Below are positions 1 to 6,131 of a stretch of 14,816 nt of DNA, one piece after another. Source of the DNA: a bacterium (GTDB lineage Bacteria > Pseudomonadota > Alphaproteobacteria > Rs-D84); assembly GCA_014802705.1 (NCBI GenBank), contig JAAVBR010000070.1:1-14816 (forward strand), read 5' to 3'. The position numbers were made by a program, and so were the translations under genes. The notes under the pieces are model-generated. The model was given only the letters and a program-made list of their open reading frames with translations, searched no databases and was not told the DNA's origin. The first letter of the stretch is position 1, and each line of letters begins with the position of its first letter.

Positions 1-2
1 AT

Positions 3-458
3 CCGGCGCGGGGCAAACTGTACCAAGATGACACCGGCGCCATGCATCACGCGGTGTATTTGACATCCCGGCCCCGGGTGGCGTTGGGGCATCTGATGGG
101 GCGCCTGGGGATGCGTGGTCCGGTCCAGATTGACGACACGTATGTTTTTGACCGCGTGGATATGCCGGCGTTTGGATATCTGTACACGACCGAAATTCCG
201 GATGATTTGGAACATTATCCCCTGTTCGCCACCAGTCGCCGGCCGGTTCAAATTCTGGAAAAGTATGCACTGACGCCGACCAATTTGGCCAAAATTTTGC
301 CCGATACCGTGCGGGTCATGAAACCCAACCGGTGGCGGCGCCTGTCTGTGGATCAATTGGCGGACCGGGTGCACCGCGTCGTGAAACGGATTGCCGACCC
401 GGATGCCCAGAATAAGAAAATCCAGAAATTATTGGATAAATATACATACACGATTTAA
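3..458 (+). CDS. Hypothetical protein, 3' part only
   Basis: The reading frame is open from the left edge (first full codon at base 3) to a TAA at 456-458, giving the last 151 residues of a longer protein. An internal ATG at 42 has no convincing Shine-Dalgarno sequence and the frame continues upstream of it, so the true start is probably outside the window. The visible part is soluble, with no membrane segment, and ends in a basic Lys/Arg-rich helix-like tail (about the last 50 residues, with a VHRVVKRIAD stretch). I do not recognise a family and give no function. Codon use resembles the acpS gene that follows. A clean intrinsic terminator begins 3 nt after the stop, so it is the last gene of its transcript. 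Confidence 0.7.
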   Translation, partial: PARGKLYQDDTGAMHHAVYLTSRPRVALGHLMGRLGMRGPVQIDDTYVFDRVDMPAFGYLYTTEIPDDLEHYPLFATSRRPVQILEKYALTPTNLAKILPDTVRVMKPNRWRRLSVDQLADRVHRVVKRIADPDAQNKKIQKLLDKYTYTI

Positions 459-460
459 TA

Positions 461-486
461 AAAAATCCGCCACATGGCGGATTTTT
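461..486. terminator. Intrinsic terminator after the left-edge gene
   Basis: A perfect hairpin has arms 461-471 and 476-486 with a 4-nt loop. The GC core is ATCCGCC/GGCGGAT, flanked by A5 on the left and T5 on the right. The A/T arms are symmetric, so it could act in both directions. Confidence 0.88.
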
Positions 487-516
487 ATCAGGGGGCGCGG
501 CGGATACATTTTCCGC

Positions 517-546
517 TTGCACGAATCGGAACTTTGTTATTAGTAT
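517..546 (+). promoter_or_regulatory. Possible sigma70 promoter for acpS
   Basis: TTGCAC (517-522) lies 18 bp from TAGTAT (541-546), 38 bp before the acpS start. Both boxes are only partial matches. The placement between a terminator and a gene start supports it, because acpS needs its own promoter here. Confidence 0.42.
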
Positions 547-583
547 GCACATATCAAATGAAACCAACAAAAGGGAGAGATCC

Positions 584-964
584 GTGATCATTGGTATTGG
601 TATCGATTTGGTCGAATGCGACAGATTCTTGGATTGGTCGGCATTCAAAAAACAACGCATTTTTACCAAGAAAGAATTGGAATACGCCGATAACGATGGG
701 GCGAACGCCGAACGGCACCTGGCCAATTATTGGGCCGCGCGCGAGGCATTTTTGAAAGCCCTGGGCACCGGGTTTGGCGACGACATTGCGTTTTCGGATG
801 TATCGGTATCGCACAGTGACGCGGGCTGTCCGGAATTGATTCTGGCCGGCGGGGCGCGGGCGGCCCTGAAAGAACGCGCCGGTGGGGCCGACACACGGGT
901 CCACGTTTCCCTGACGGACCAGGGGGACTATTCCGCCGCCATCGTCGTGATCGAAACGATTTAA
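584..964 (+). CDS. acpS: Holo-[acyl-carrier-protein] synthase
   Basis: AcpS transfers 4'-phosphopantetheine from CoA to a serine of apo-acyl carrier protein, switching on ACP for fatty acid and lipid synthesis in the cytoplasm. The 126-residue product has the family's usual length and hallmarks: N-terminal GIGIDLVE with the metal-binding Asp at position 8, the WAAREAFLKALGTG motif at about 50-63 (Glu 54, Lys 58), and a C-terminal HVSLTDQGDYSAA strand. I chose the GTG at 584 over the in-frame ATG at 545. It gives the canonical MIIGIGID start and has an AGGGAG site at 572-577 with good spacing, while 545 has none and would add 13 unconserved residues. It is a single-gene unit between two terminators. 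In many proteobacteria acpS lies near pdxJ or era; neither is visible here. Confidence 0.95.
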   Translation: MIIGIGIDLVECDRFLDWSAFKKQRIFTKKELEYADNDGANAERHLANYWAAREAFLKALGTGFGDDIAFSDVSVSHSDAGCPELILAGGARAALKERAGGADTRVHVSLTDQGDYSAAIVVIETI

Positions 965-965
965 T

Positions 966-998
966 AAAAAATCCCGCCCTGCCCGGCGGGATCTTTTT
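966..998. terminator. Terminator between convergent acpS and glycosyltransferase
   Basis: The stem ATCCCGCC/GGCGGGAT (971-978 with 985-992) has a 6-nt loop, a left A tract (966-970) and a right T tract (994-998). It sits between the acpS stop and the end of the oppositely oriented glycosyltransferase, and probably serves both. Confidence 0.85.
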
Positions 999-1028
999 GA
1001 TTCATCGTTTGCGTACCTTAAACCCTTT

Positions 1029-1904
1029 TTAAGGTTTCATGTGTTTTGTTCCAATATTGATTCCGAATAAATAATAGCGGACCTTATGTGGAAATATATC
1101 TCGCCTCCAAATAGGACAATTGAATATTTTTAATGTTTCTATTTGATCGGGCTCTTCGGGCCAATTTATAATATCATAGGCCTTGTGCTGATGCAAAAAT
1201 GAATAATATTTCTGCCATACTTTATCCATCTCTGGCGACGGCATCCGACGACGGGCTTTAACTTTACCCAATGCCGTGGGGGTATCAACCACATTATAAC
1301 GTGCGCCTGGAACAGTTGCGACTGTTTTTGCCAGGATGATGGCAGGTTTTGTAAAAAACAGATCTTGCGTTCCAAATGCCTGCGGTTCAAATCGTAGCCC
1401 TGCAGATTTTAAAAAACTTTTTTTATAAACATAACGCCATGCCGGATTGAATCTGTTGGCACGTGTTTTTATAACTTTGTCTGTCAGAGTAGTTAGAATT
1501 TCAATCTGATTAAATACGGGAAAATTATAGGCAACCTGATTTACTTCACCGCATAAAATATCGGCCTCTGTTAATGCAATGGCGGCCGACATACGTTCAA
1601 AATAGTCCAAATTCACAAAATCATCATGATCGTGAAAATGAATATATTCACCCTGTGCCGCATCTAAACCTGCATTGGATGCCACCGATGGTCCACCATT
1701 CTTTTGTTGAATAATACGAATACGTGGGTCCTCTTTGGCATATTTTTGACATATACGCACGCTGTTATCTTGACTGCCATCATCAACAATGATGATTTCC
1801 AAGTGATGATATGTTTGATGAATCAAGTGTTCCAAACATTTTTCAATAAATTTTTCTGCATTATACATGGGAATAATGACAGAAATCAGGGGATTCACTG
1901 ACAT
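1029..1904 (-). CDS. Glycosyltransferase family 2
   Basis: This 291-residue cytoplasmic or membrane-associated enzyme probably adds a sugar from a nucleotide donor to a surface glycan such as LPS or exopolysaccharide. The GT-A fold is clear: N-terminal ISVIIPMYNAEKFIEKCL (about 7-24), the LEIIIVDDGSQDNS strand (about 35-48) with its nucleotide-binding Asp residues, the NGGPSVASNAGL segment (about 69-80), and a DHDD motif (92-95) in place of the usual DxDD metal site. No transmembrane helix is visible. The ATG at 1902-1904 has AGGAG (1911-1915) six bases upstream. The gene is visibly more A+T-rich, with many AAA, ATT and TTT codons, than acpS, rpoD or rpsA, which suggests recent acquisition. 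It is preceded by an unusual structured leader. Substrate and acceptor cannot be told from sequence. Confidence 0.92.
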   Translation of the reverse strand: MSVNPLISVIIPMYNAEKFIEKCLEHLIHQTYHHLEIIIVDDGSQDNSVRICQKYAKEDPRIRIIQQKNGGPSVASNAGLDAAQGEYIHFHDHDDFVNLDYFERMSAAIALTEADILCGEVNQVAYNFPVFNQIEILTTLTDKVIKTRANRFNPAWRYVYKKSFLKSAGLRFEPQAFGTQDLFFTKPAIILAKTVATVPGARYNVVDTPTALGKVKARRRMPSPEMDKVWQKYYSFLHQHKAYDIINWPEEPDQIETLKIFNCPIWRRDIFPHKVRYYLFGINIGTKHMKP

Positions 1905-1935
1905 AAAAAACTCCTATACTTGAAAAGCAAGGAGT
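1905..1935 (-). terminator. Attenuator-like hairpin overlapping the glycosyltransferase ribosome-binding site
   Basis: On the minus strand ACTCCT (1930-1935) pairs with AGGAGT (1910-1915) across a 14-nt loop and is followed by a T tract (1905-1909) that runs into the ATG. The 3' arm contains the Shine-Dalgarno sequence of the glycosyltransferase. The hairpin could therefore stop transcription, hide the ribosome site, or do both. The stem is only 6 bp, so strength is uncertain. Confidence 0.55.
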
Positions 1936-2121
1936 CGGGAAGTTCGATAGTCTGATAACTTTGACCTTGTGGTTTTCGGATAAAGAAATCCTATTGTATA
2001 GCCACAACCTCCCGACATTTCTGTCGGGACTTGGTCAGTTAGAACACAATTTGTGTCAGTTATCTGGGTTATCGACGCCCAACCACTAACTTTTGTCCTT
2101 GTCCTACCTCTACGGAAGGAC
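1905..2121 (-). ncRNA. Structured leader RNA, copy A of an unrecognised RNA class
   Basis: About 217 nt lie between a predicted transcription start near 2121 and the glycosyltransferase ATG, and they are dense with pairing. On the minus strand, 5' to 3': a GTCCTT/AAGGAC hairpin; ACACAA/TTGTGT (2051-2056 with 2044-2049) inside a GTTAG/CTAAC stem; the perfect hairpin TCCCGACA/TGTCGGGA (2022-2029 with 2010-2017); TTGTGG/CCACAA (2002-2007 with 1967-1972) enclosing TATACAATAGG and a GGAT/ATCC tip; then GGTCA; then GAACTTCCCGAC (1934-1945); then the attenuator hairpin. GTCGGGAGGTT (2006-2016) can instead pair with AACTTCCCGAC (1934-1944), so two folds exclude each other. The same order of elements recurs at 11916-12169. 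It could be a riboswitch or attenuator, a free small RNA, or a mobile-element remnant. Confidence 0.6.
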
Positions 2122-2127
2122 AAAAGT

Positions 2128-2157
2128 ATCATAACATGATCTTTATTCCAAACGCAA
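2128..2157 (-). promoter_or_regulatory. Sigma70-type promoter for leader RNA A and the glycosyltransferase
   Basis: On the minus strand TTGCGT (2152-2157) is separated by 18 bp from TATGAT (2128-2133). The start would fall near 2121. A 12-bp perfect inverted repeat (2089-2100 with 2116-2127) abuts the -10 box; its outer half lies upstream of the likely start. Confidence 0.62.
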
Positions 2158-2176
2158 GTTTTATTGCAATTATAAT

Positions 2177-2202
2177 AAAAAACGCCCGAATGGGCGTTTT
2201 TT
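2177..2202 (-). terminator. Terminator of the LRR A/B operon
   Basis: The stem AAAAAACGCCC/GGGCGTTTTTT (2177-2187 with 2192-2202) has a 4-nt loop. It begins at the last base of the LRR A stop codon. Confidence 0.9.
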
Positions 2203-3317
2203 TATCTTGTATGTTTGAAATACCGATTCATGCATTCGTCATAGATGGCCGGACGCAATTGTTGGCATCGGTCACAGTTGTGACTTTCCAACGATACGCC
2301 CGGGGCCAATTTTTTGGTCAGGTTGGCACAACACATTTCTTGCAGGCTGATATTCAATCGCTGATCCAAGGACGCGTTTTTCCATTGCCGGATATGTTCC
2401 CGGTGATAATCCGCCATCACGCGGGCGCGTACGTCTTTGATAGCCTTGGCCTGATCTGAGCCAAATGAGGCAATGCCGTCCGCCGATGCGCGATACCAAT
2501 GCCGGTCCGGATGCGCGTGATCGCCGATATGGGCGATCCGGGTCACATCAACGCCATGGACGTTTTCCGGTTCCGACATCAGCAAAAACGGTATTTCGCC
2601 GTAATATTCCGTGGTGTACATCCGGTCGCCAATTTGAACACTTTCCACGGGCGATCCATAAAACGCATCGTGGGCAATTTCGGTGTCGGGATTTTCAATC
2701 ACAACGCGTTTCAGTTTGTTCATTTTTCCAAACGCCAGGCTGCCGACATGGGTGCACGATGATGGAATCGTCACTTCACGGTTGGCGGTGGCATACATGG
2801 CTTTGGATCCGATGCGTTGAACGGTTTTTGGAATGGAAAAAACCAGATTTTTACATCCGGCAAAGCATCGGTCGCCCAACGCGGTCATCGCCGATTGGAT
2901 TTTCACCCACCGCAATTTAGGGTCTTCGTAAAATGTGCCATCGGGGATGATTGTCATACCCGCCGGCAATGTCACCGATTCCAGCATGGGGCACGACGAA
3001 AACGTCCAATCCCCCAGGGTCACGTCATTTGGCAATTCAATATATTTTAACCCCGATTCTTGAAATGCCGAATTCATCAGGGTTACGCCGGAATGCATAA
3101 TCGCAACCTTGGTCAGATTTCGTAACGGAAACGGCACAGGATTGTACACCGGACTGCGAATTTCCAGACGATCAATGGTATCCGCCCGCCGTTGCGAATT
3201 GACCAAGACATAATCTAATGCGGTGCCTGTCACCGGTCGCCCGGATGGCACCACCAATTTGGATTCCCCAATTTTGCGGAGTTTTTCGTCTTTTTCCAAC
3301 GCAATTGCCGTGACCAT
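2202..3317 (-). CDS. BspA-type leucine-rich repeat protein, paralog A
   Basis: The 371-residue protein is built mostly from LRR_5 (BspA-like) repeats. About residues 65-235 show repeating patterns such as LKYIELPND, LESVTLPAG, FSIPKTVQRIG and LKRVVIENP. The N-terminus (MVTAIALEKD) has no signal peptide or membrane helix. A conserved ADTIDRLEI segment sits near 45-53. After the repeats comes a non-repeat region shared with paralogs B and C: VHGVDVTRIAHIG (about 253-265), and a C-terminal RLNISLQEMCC motif followed by C-x2-C and ECMNRYF, giving Cys 330, 348, 351 and 362. The gene starts 15 nt after paralog B stops, so the two are probably co-transcribed; a weak AAAGGG precedes the ATG. BspA-like LRRs usually mediate protein or host binding, but without an export signal the location here is unknown. 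Confidence 0.88.
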   Translation of the reverse strand: MVTAIALEKDEKLRKIGESKLVVPSGRPVTGTALDYVLVNSQRRADTIDRLEIRSPVYNPVPFPLRNLTKVAIMHSGVTLMNSAFQESGLKYIELPNDVTLGDWTFSSCPMLESVTLPAGMTIIPDGTFYEDPKLRWVKIQSAMTALGDRCFAGCKNLVFSIPKTVQRIGSKAMYATANREVTIPSSCTHVGSLAFGKMNKLKRVVIENPDTEIAHDAFYGSPVESVQIGDRMYTTEYYGEIPFLLMSEPENVHGVDVTRIAHIGDHAHPDRHWYRASADGIASFGSDQAKAIKDVRARVMADYHREHIRQWKNASLDQRLNISLQEMCCANLTKKLAPGVSLESHNCDRCQQLRPAIYDECMNRYFKHTR

Positions 3318-3332
3318 ATCGTTGCCCTTTTT

Positions 3333-4475
3333 TTATTTTTGTTTGGCGTCTTTGAAATGCCGATGCATGCATTCGTTATAAACCGTCGGATGTGATTTCA
3401 AACAATTGTCGCAGTCATATCGTTTCAGCAAATGTTTCGTCCGAAGCAGGCCCAGGCCTTGCGCCAGACCGGAACAGTATAATTCTTGCGCACTGATGTT
3501 CAGGCGGTATTCCGGCGTCACATCATCCAAACTTTTCAAATATTTGTCACAATGTTCTGCCATAATCAACGACCGCACGCGGGCCAAGGCCGCATCACGG
3601 TTTTCGTGGCAATAAAACAGCCAATCCGCCATCGCATAGTATTTATATTTGTCCGGCTGATTCTGTTCCCCGATCCGGGCAACCCGCATCACATCGATTC
3701 CGTGAACGCGTTCGGGTTCCGACATCACGATATAGGGATTATCACAATCGTGTTTCACGGCATAGACTTTGCCGGCGATTTCAACACGCTTGATATCCTG
3801 GCAGCCCCAAAAGGCGTTCGGTTGAATTTCGGTGTCGGGATTTTTGATATTCAGGTGTTTTATCTTTGAATAGCTAAACGCCATGCCACCCACATAGGTG
3901 CAGGATACCGGAATGGTCACGTCCGAAATGGCATCCATGCCGGCCATGGCATAGGCGCCAATCCGTTGGACTGTTTCGGGAATCGTGAACTTTAATTTTC
4001 TACAGTTGTCAAAGCAATATTCGCCCAGGTCCGTGATTTTGCCATGCACCGTCAACGTTTCCAGTTCGGCATCATTTTCAAAGGCATACGCGGGAACAGT
4101 GTCCATTTTTTCCGGAATCGTGGCCGATTTCAGGGATCTGCAATTCATAAACGCCGCATCGTAAAACATGGCGTCTTTGGGCAGTTCAATATGTTCCAGT
4201 CCCGAATCCGCCAAGGCATTTGTGGCCAAGATAACATCCGCCAATCGGAATTCCACGGATTTTAAGTGCCGCAAGGCAAACGGGCCAGCCAGCAAAACCC
4301 GATCGTGGACCATCAAACGATCAATCGTGTCTGCGGTTTGTTGGTCGCGCACCTCGACATACGTTTTGTTGTACGCCCGAATGGTGTTCCGCCATCCGCG
4401 GCCTTCGACCCAGATTTTTGGCTGGGGCAAGGATCGCAAATCCCGGTTGGCATCAATTGAAATCGCTGTGACCAT
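3333..4475 (-). CDS. BspA-type leucine-rich repeat protein, paralog B
   Basis: The 380-residue protein has the same layout as paralog A: the MVTAISIDAN start, QQTADTIDRLMV near 45-56, LRR_5 repeats at about 70-235 (for example LEHIELPKD, LKSATIPEK, FTIPETVQRIGAYAM, IKHLNIKNPDTEI), then VHGIDVMRVARIGE near 258-270. Its C-terminal motif has YRLNISAQELYC, C-x2-C and YNECMHRHF (Cys 334, 355, 358, 369). It is the first gene of a two-gene operon and has a strong promoter 26-53 bp upstream. AAAGAGG (4483-4489) lies 7 nt before the ATG. No signal peptide is visible. The repeats and flanks match A and C only partly, so the copies are old duplicates. Function is unknown; a binding or effector-like role is inference. 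Confidence 0.88.
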   Translation of the reverse strand: MVTAISIDANRDLRSLPQPKIWVEGRGWRNTIRAYNKTYVEVRDQQTADTIDRLMVHDRVLLAGPFALRHLKSVEFRLADVILATNALADSGLEHIELPKDAMFYDAAFMNCRSLKSATIPEKMDTVPAYAFENDAELETLTVHGKITDLGEYCFDNCRKLKFTIPETVQRIGAYAMAGMDAISDVTIPVSCTYVGGMAFSYSKIKHLNIKNPDTEIQPNAFWGCQDIKRVEIAGKVYAVKHDCDNPYIVMSEPERVHGIDVMRVARIGEQNQPDKYKYYAMADWLFYCHENRDAALARVRSLIMAEHCDKYLKSLDDVTPEYRLNISAQELYCSGLAQGLGLLRTKHLLKRYDCDNCLKSHPTVYNECMHRHFKDAKQK

Positions 4476-4500
4476 ATTTTTACCTCTTTGTTCTTGACTA

Positions 4501-4528
4501 ATTTTAACCTGGATTTATGTTTTGTCAA
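4501..4528 (-). promoter_or_regulatory. Sigma70 promoter for the LRR B-A operon
   Basis: On the minus strand a consensus TTGACA (4523-4528) lies 16 bp from TAAAAT (4501-4506), 26 bp before the LRR B ATG. Match and placement are both good. Confidence 0.78.
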
Positions 4529-4557
4529 TATATTTTAGGATAAAATGGCCACCCCAC

Positions 4558-4572
4558 CCCTCCGGTGGAGGG
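4558..4572. repeat. Short GC palindrome
   Basis: CCCTCC (4558-4563) and GGAGGG (4567-4572) form a tight 6-bp hairpin with a GGT loop. It is the first of several palindromes in the gene-free stretch 4529-4854 and resembles an arm of the 4744-4833 element. Confidence 0.5.
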
Positions 4573-4610
4573 AGACTTTGCACCGTTTTTAATTTCGCTC
4601 TTAAGCACTT

Positions 4611-4708
4611 TTGTCACTCCCGCGGCGGCGGGAGTGGGTCTCTCAACCTATTAAAGCACCGTTCTTTTAATTTTATAGACCCTATTCCCGCCTGCGCGGG
4701 AATGACAA
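4611..4708. repeat. REPIN-like element: two REP palindromes in inverted orientation
   Basis: Two similar palindromes face each other. The left one is CACTCCCGC/GCGGGAGTG (4615-4623 with 4628-4636); the right one is ATTCCCGC/GCGGGAAT (4684-4691 with 4696-4703). The outer flanks TTGTCA (4611-4616) and TGACAA (4703-4708) are complementary, as are the inner flanks GGGTCT (4636-4641) and AGACCC (4677-4682). The whole unit can fold into one long imperfect hairpin, the hallmark of a REP doublet. TTCCCGC...GCGGGAA palindromes are widespread dispersed repeats in proteobacteria. No coding sense is seen. Confidence 0.72.
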
Positions 4709-4743
4709 GGGTTAAGTTTTTAAGAACTAAAGAACATACTAAG

Positions 4744-4833
4744 TTCCCCTCTGGCAAGAGGGGTGCCCCGTTAGGGGCGGGGTGTCGGAACCCTCCCCAC
4801 CCACTGCGTGGGTACCCCTACGTCGGAGGGGAA
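4744..4833. repeat. MITE-like palindromic element bounded by an 8-bp inverted repeat
   Basis: TTCCCCTC (4744-4751) and GAGGGGAA (4826-4833) bound a 90-bp GC-rich block. Inside are consecutive hairpins CCCCTCT/AGAGGGG (4746-4752 with 4757-4763), GCCCC/GGGGC (4765-4769 with 4774-4778) and CCCAC/GTGGG near 4800-4812. It is probably a second type of dispersed intergenic repeat. I cannot see target-site duplications. Confidence 0.55.
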
Positions 4834-4854
4834 TTTTCTGCACTCTGAACACTT

Positions 4855-4920
4855 AAAAAATCCCCCGGTGGTTCACCCACGCAAACCCTGTTTGCGCGGG
4901 GCCCGAAAGGGGGATTTTTT
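4855..4920 (-). terminator. Terminator of LRR C with an enlarged loop
   Basis: A 12-bp perfect stem (4855-4866 with 4909-4920; AAAAAATCCCCC and its complement) encloses 42 nt that contain GGTG/CACC and CGCAAAC/GTTTGCG (4880-4886 with 4890-4896) hairpins. Other terminators in this window have loops of only 4-6 nt. The right arm overlaps the LRR C stop codon. Confidence 0.72.
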
Positions 4921-6016
4921 ATTTTGAACGTTGGAAATACCGGTTCATACATTCGTGATAAATCGCCGGATGCATCTGTTGGCATTTGGTGCAATCCAGG
5001 GATTTGATCTCAGGATTTTCTTGTTCTGGCATCACGCCGATGCAATGCAATTCTTGCAGGCTGATATCCATGCGATGATCAACCGGCATTTTGGCCAATC
5101 CCTGGTAATACTTTTTCATGACGTCGCGGCGTTCACCCCGCAGGGCTTCGTCACGGTTGTCCCACAGATGGCAATAGCTGCTGTTTGGGATATAATATAA
5201 ATGTCTGGCCTCTTCCGGCTTTCCCACAATGGGGGCCAACGTCATGATATCAATCCCATGGACGCATTCGGACCTCAAGATCAAGTGGGGTTTGGGCGAC
5301 AAATATTTGACAGCATAGGTTTCGTTGGCAATATGAACATTTTCTATATTACGACAGTCCCAAAACGCATCCGTATGAATGTTTGTTTCGGGATTTTCGA
5401 TAACGACATGTTTTAAATTTTTCATATATCTAAATGCCTGGTCCCCCACGAATTTACAGGCGCGCGGAATAACTAATCCCTGATTGGCCAATTCGGCCAT
5501 GGCATGATTACCAATTGATGTGACGGTTTCGGGGATTTTGAAATCCAGTTGTTGACATCCACATAAACATGATGCACCCATAGATTCAATGGGGCCATCA
5601 ATGCGCAGCGATGTTAAGTTTGTATCATTCATGAATGCTGCATTCGGAATATCGGACATTCTTTCCGGAATGTTGGCCGATTTTAGATTTTGACAGTTCC
5701 GAAATACCGCCCAATAAAACTCACCGTTTTTTGGTAATTCAATATGTTCAATCTTGCTGTATGCCAGGGATTCGTCATACAGTCTGACATTATCCCGCTT
5801 AAAAGTGACCGATTTCAAATTATTAAACACGAAACCGGAACGAAACATCAGAGCTTGAATTTCCAGACTATCAATTTTGGAGGCTGTTTTTTGCCGACGG
5901 ACACGAACGTACGGGTTTATATTGCCGATCAGGTGTCGCCGAACACGTATTTTGGTCCCATCTATATATTCGCCATTCTCTTTAACTGTCGCATCAACGG
6001 CAATTGCGTGTGTCAT
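4919..6016 (-). CDS. BspA-type leucine-rich repeat protein, paralog C
   Basis: The 365-residue paralog of A and B starts MTHAIAVDAT. It has a TASKIDSLEI segment near 44-53 and LRR_5 repeats at about 66-230 (IEHIELPKN, LKSANIPERM, FKIPETVTSIGNHAM, LKHVVIENPETNI). It then has VHGIDIMTLAPI near 252-263 and the shared C-terminal motif: HRMDISLQELHC, C-x2-C, YHECMNRYF (Cys 325, 342, 345, 356). AAAGGA lies about 6 nt before the ATG at 6014-6016. It is a single-gene unit with its own weak promoter and large terminator. Its repeat region is the most A+T-rich of the three complete copies. No signal peptide or transmembrane helix is seen. Family membership is clear; the biological role is unknown. Confidence 0.88.
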   Translation of the reverse strand: MTHAIAVDATVKENGEYIDGTKIRVRRHLIGNINPYVRVRRQKTASKIDSLEIQALMFRSGFVFNNLKSVTFKRDNVRLYDESLAYSKIEHIELPKNGEFYWAVFRNCQNLKSANIPERMSDIPNAAFMNDTNLTSLRIDGPIESMGASCLCGCQQLDFKIPETVTSIGNHAMAELANQGLVIPRACKFVGDQAFRYMKNLKHVVIENPETNIHTDAFWDCRNIENVHIANETYAVKYLSPKPHLILRSECVHGIDIMTLAPIVGKPEEARHLYYIPNSSYCHLWDNRDEALRGERRDVMKKYYQGLAKMPVDHRMDISLQELHCIGVMPEQENPEIKSLDCTKCQQMHPAIYHECMNRYFQRSK

Positions 6017-6036
6017 ATGAAATCCTTTTGTTTGTT

Positions 6037-6070
6037 ATCATAGTATTGTTCAAATCTTATTATTCGTCAA
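6037..6070 (-). promoter_or_regulatory. Possible promoter for LRR C
   Basis: On the minus strand TTGACG (6065-6070) is followed by TACTAT (6040-6045, spacer 19) and TATGAT (6037-6042, spacer 22). Neither spacing is ideal, so the exact -10 is uncertain. Confidence 0.42.
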
Positions 6071-6105
6071 TAAAAATCGGCAGGGAGTAACGGATAAAAT
6101 CTAAG

Positions 6106-6131
6106 AAAAAACGCCCGGGTGGGCGTTTTTT
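6106..6131 (-). terminator. Terminator of rpoD
   Basis: The stem AAAAAACGCCC/GGGCGTTTTTT (6106-6116 with 6121-6131) has a GGGT loop and sits directly after the rpoD stop codon. It is nearly identical to the terminator at 2177-2202. Confidence 0.9.

Noticed and set aside
545..583. Upstream ATG for acpS
   Set aside because: It has no ribosome site, and the GTG at 584 gives the canonical AcpS N-terminus with a good site.
2041..2090. A possible integron attC site (GTTAG/CTAAC and GTTGGGC strings)
   Set aside because: The core sites are in the wrong order and orientation for attC (GTTAG precedes CTAAC), and no partner core or integrase is present.
1914..2132. A 72-residue minus-strand open frame in the glycosyltransferase leader
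   Set aside because: Its ATG overlaps the -10 box, it lacks a ribosome site, and the DNA is explained by RNA stems shared with the second locus.
4522..4848. A 108-residue plus-strand open frame
   Set aside because: It translates the REP and palindromic repeats (the IPACAGMT-like string is a common REP translation artefact), has no ribosome site and crosses the LRR B promoter.
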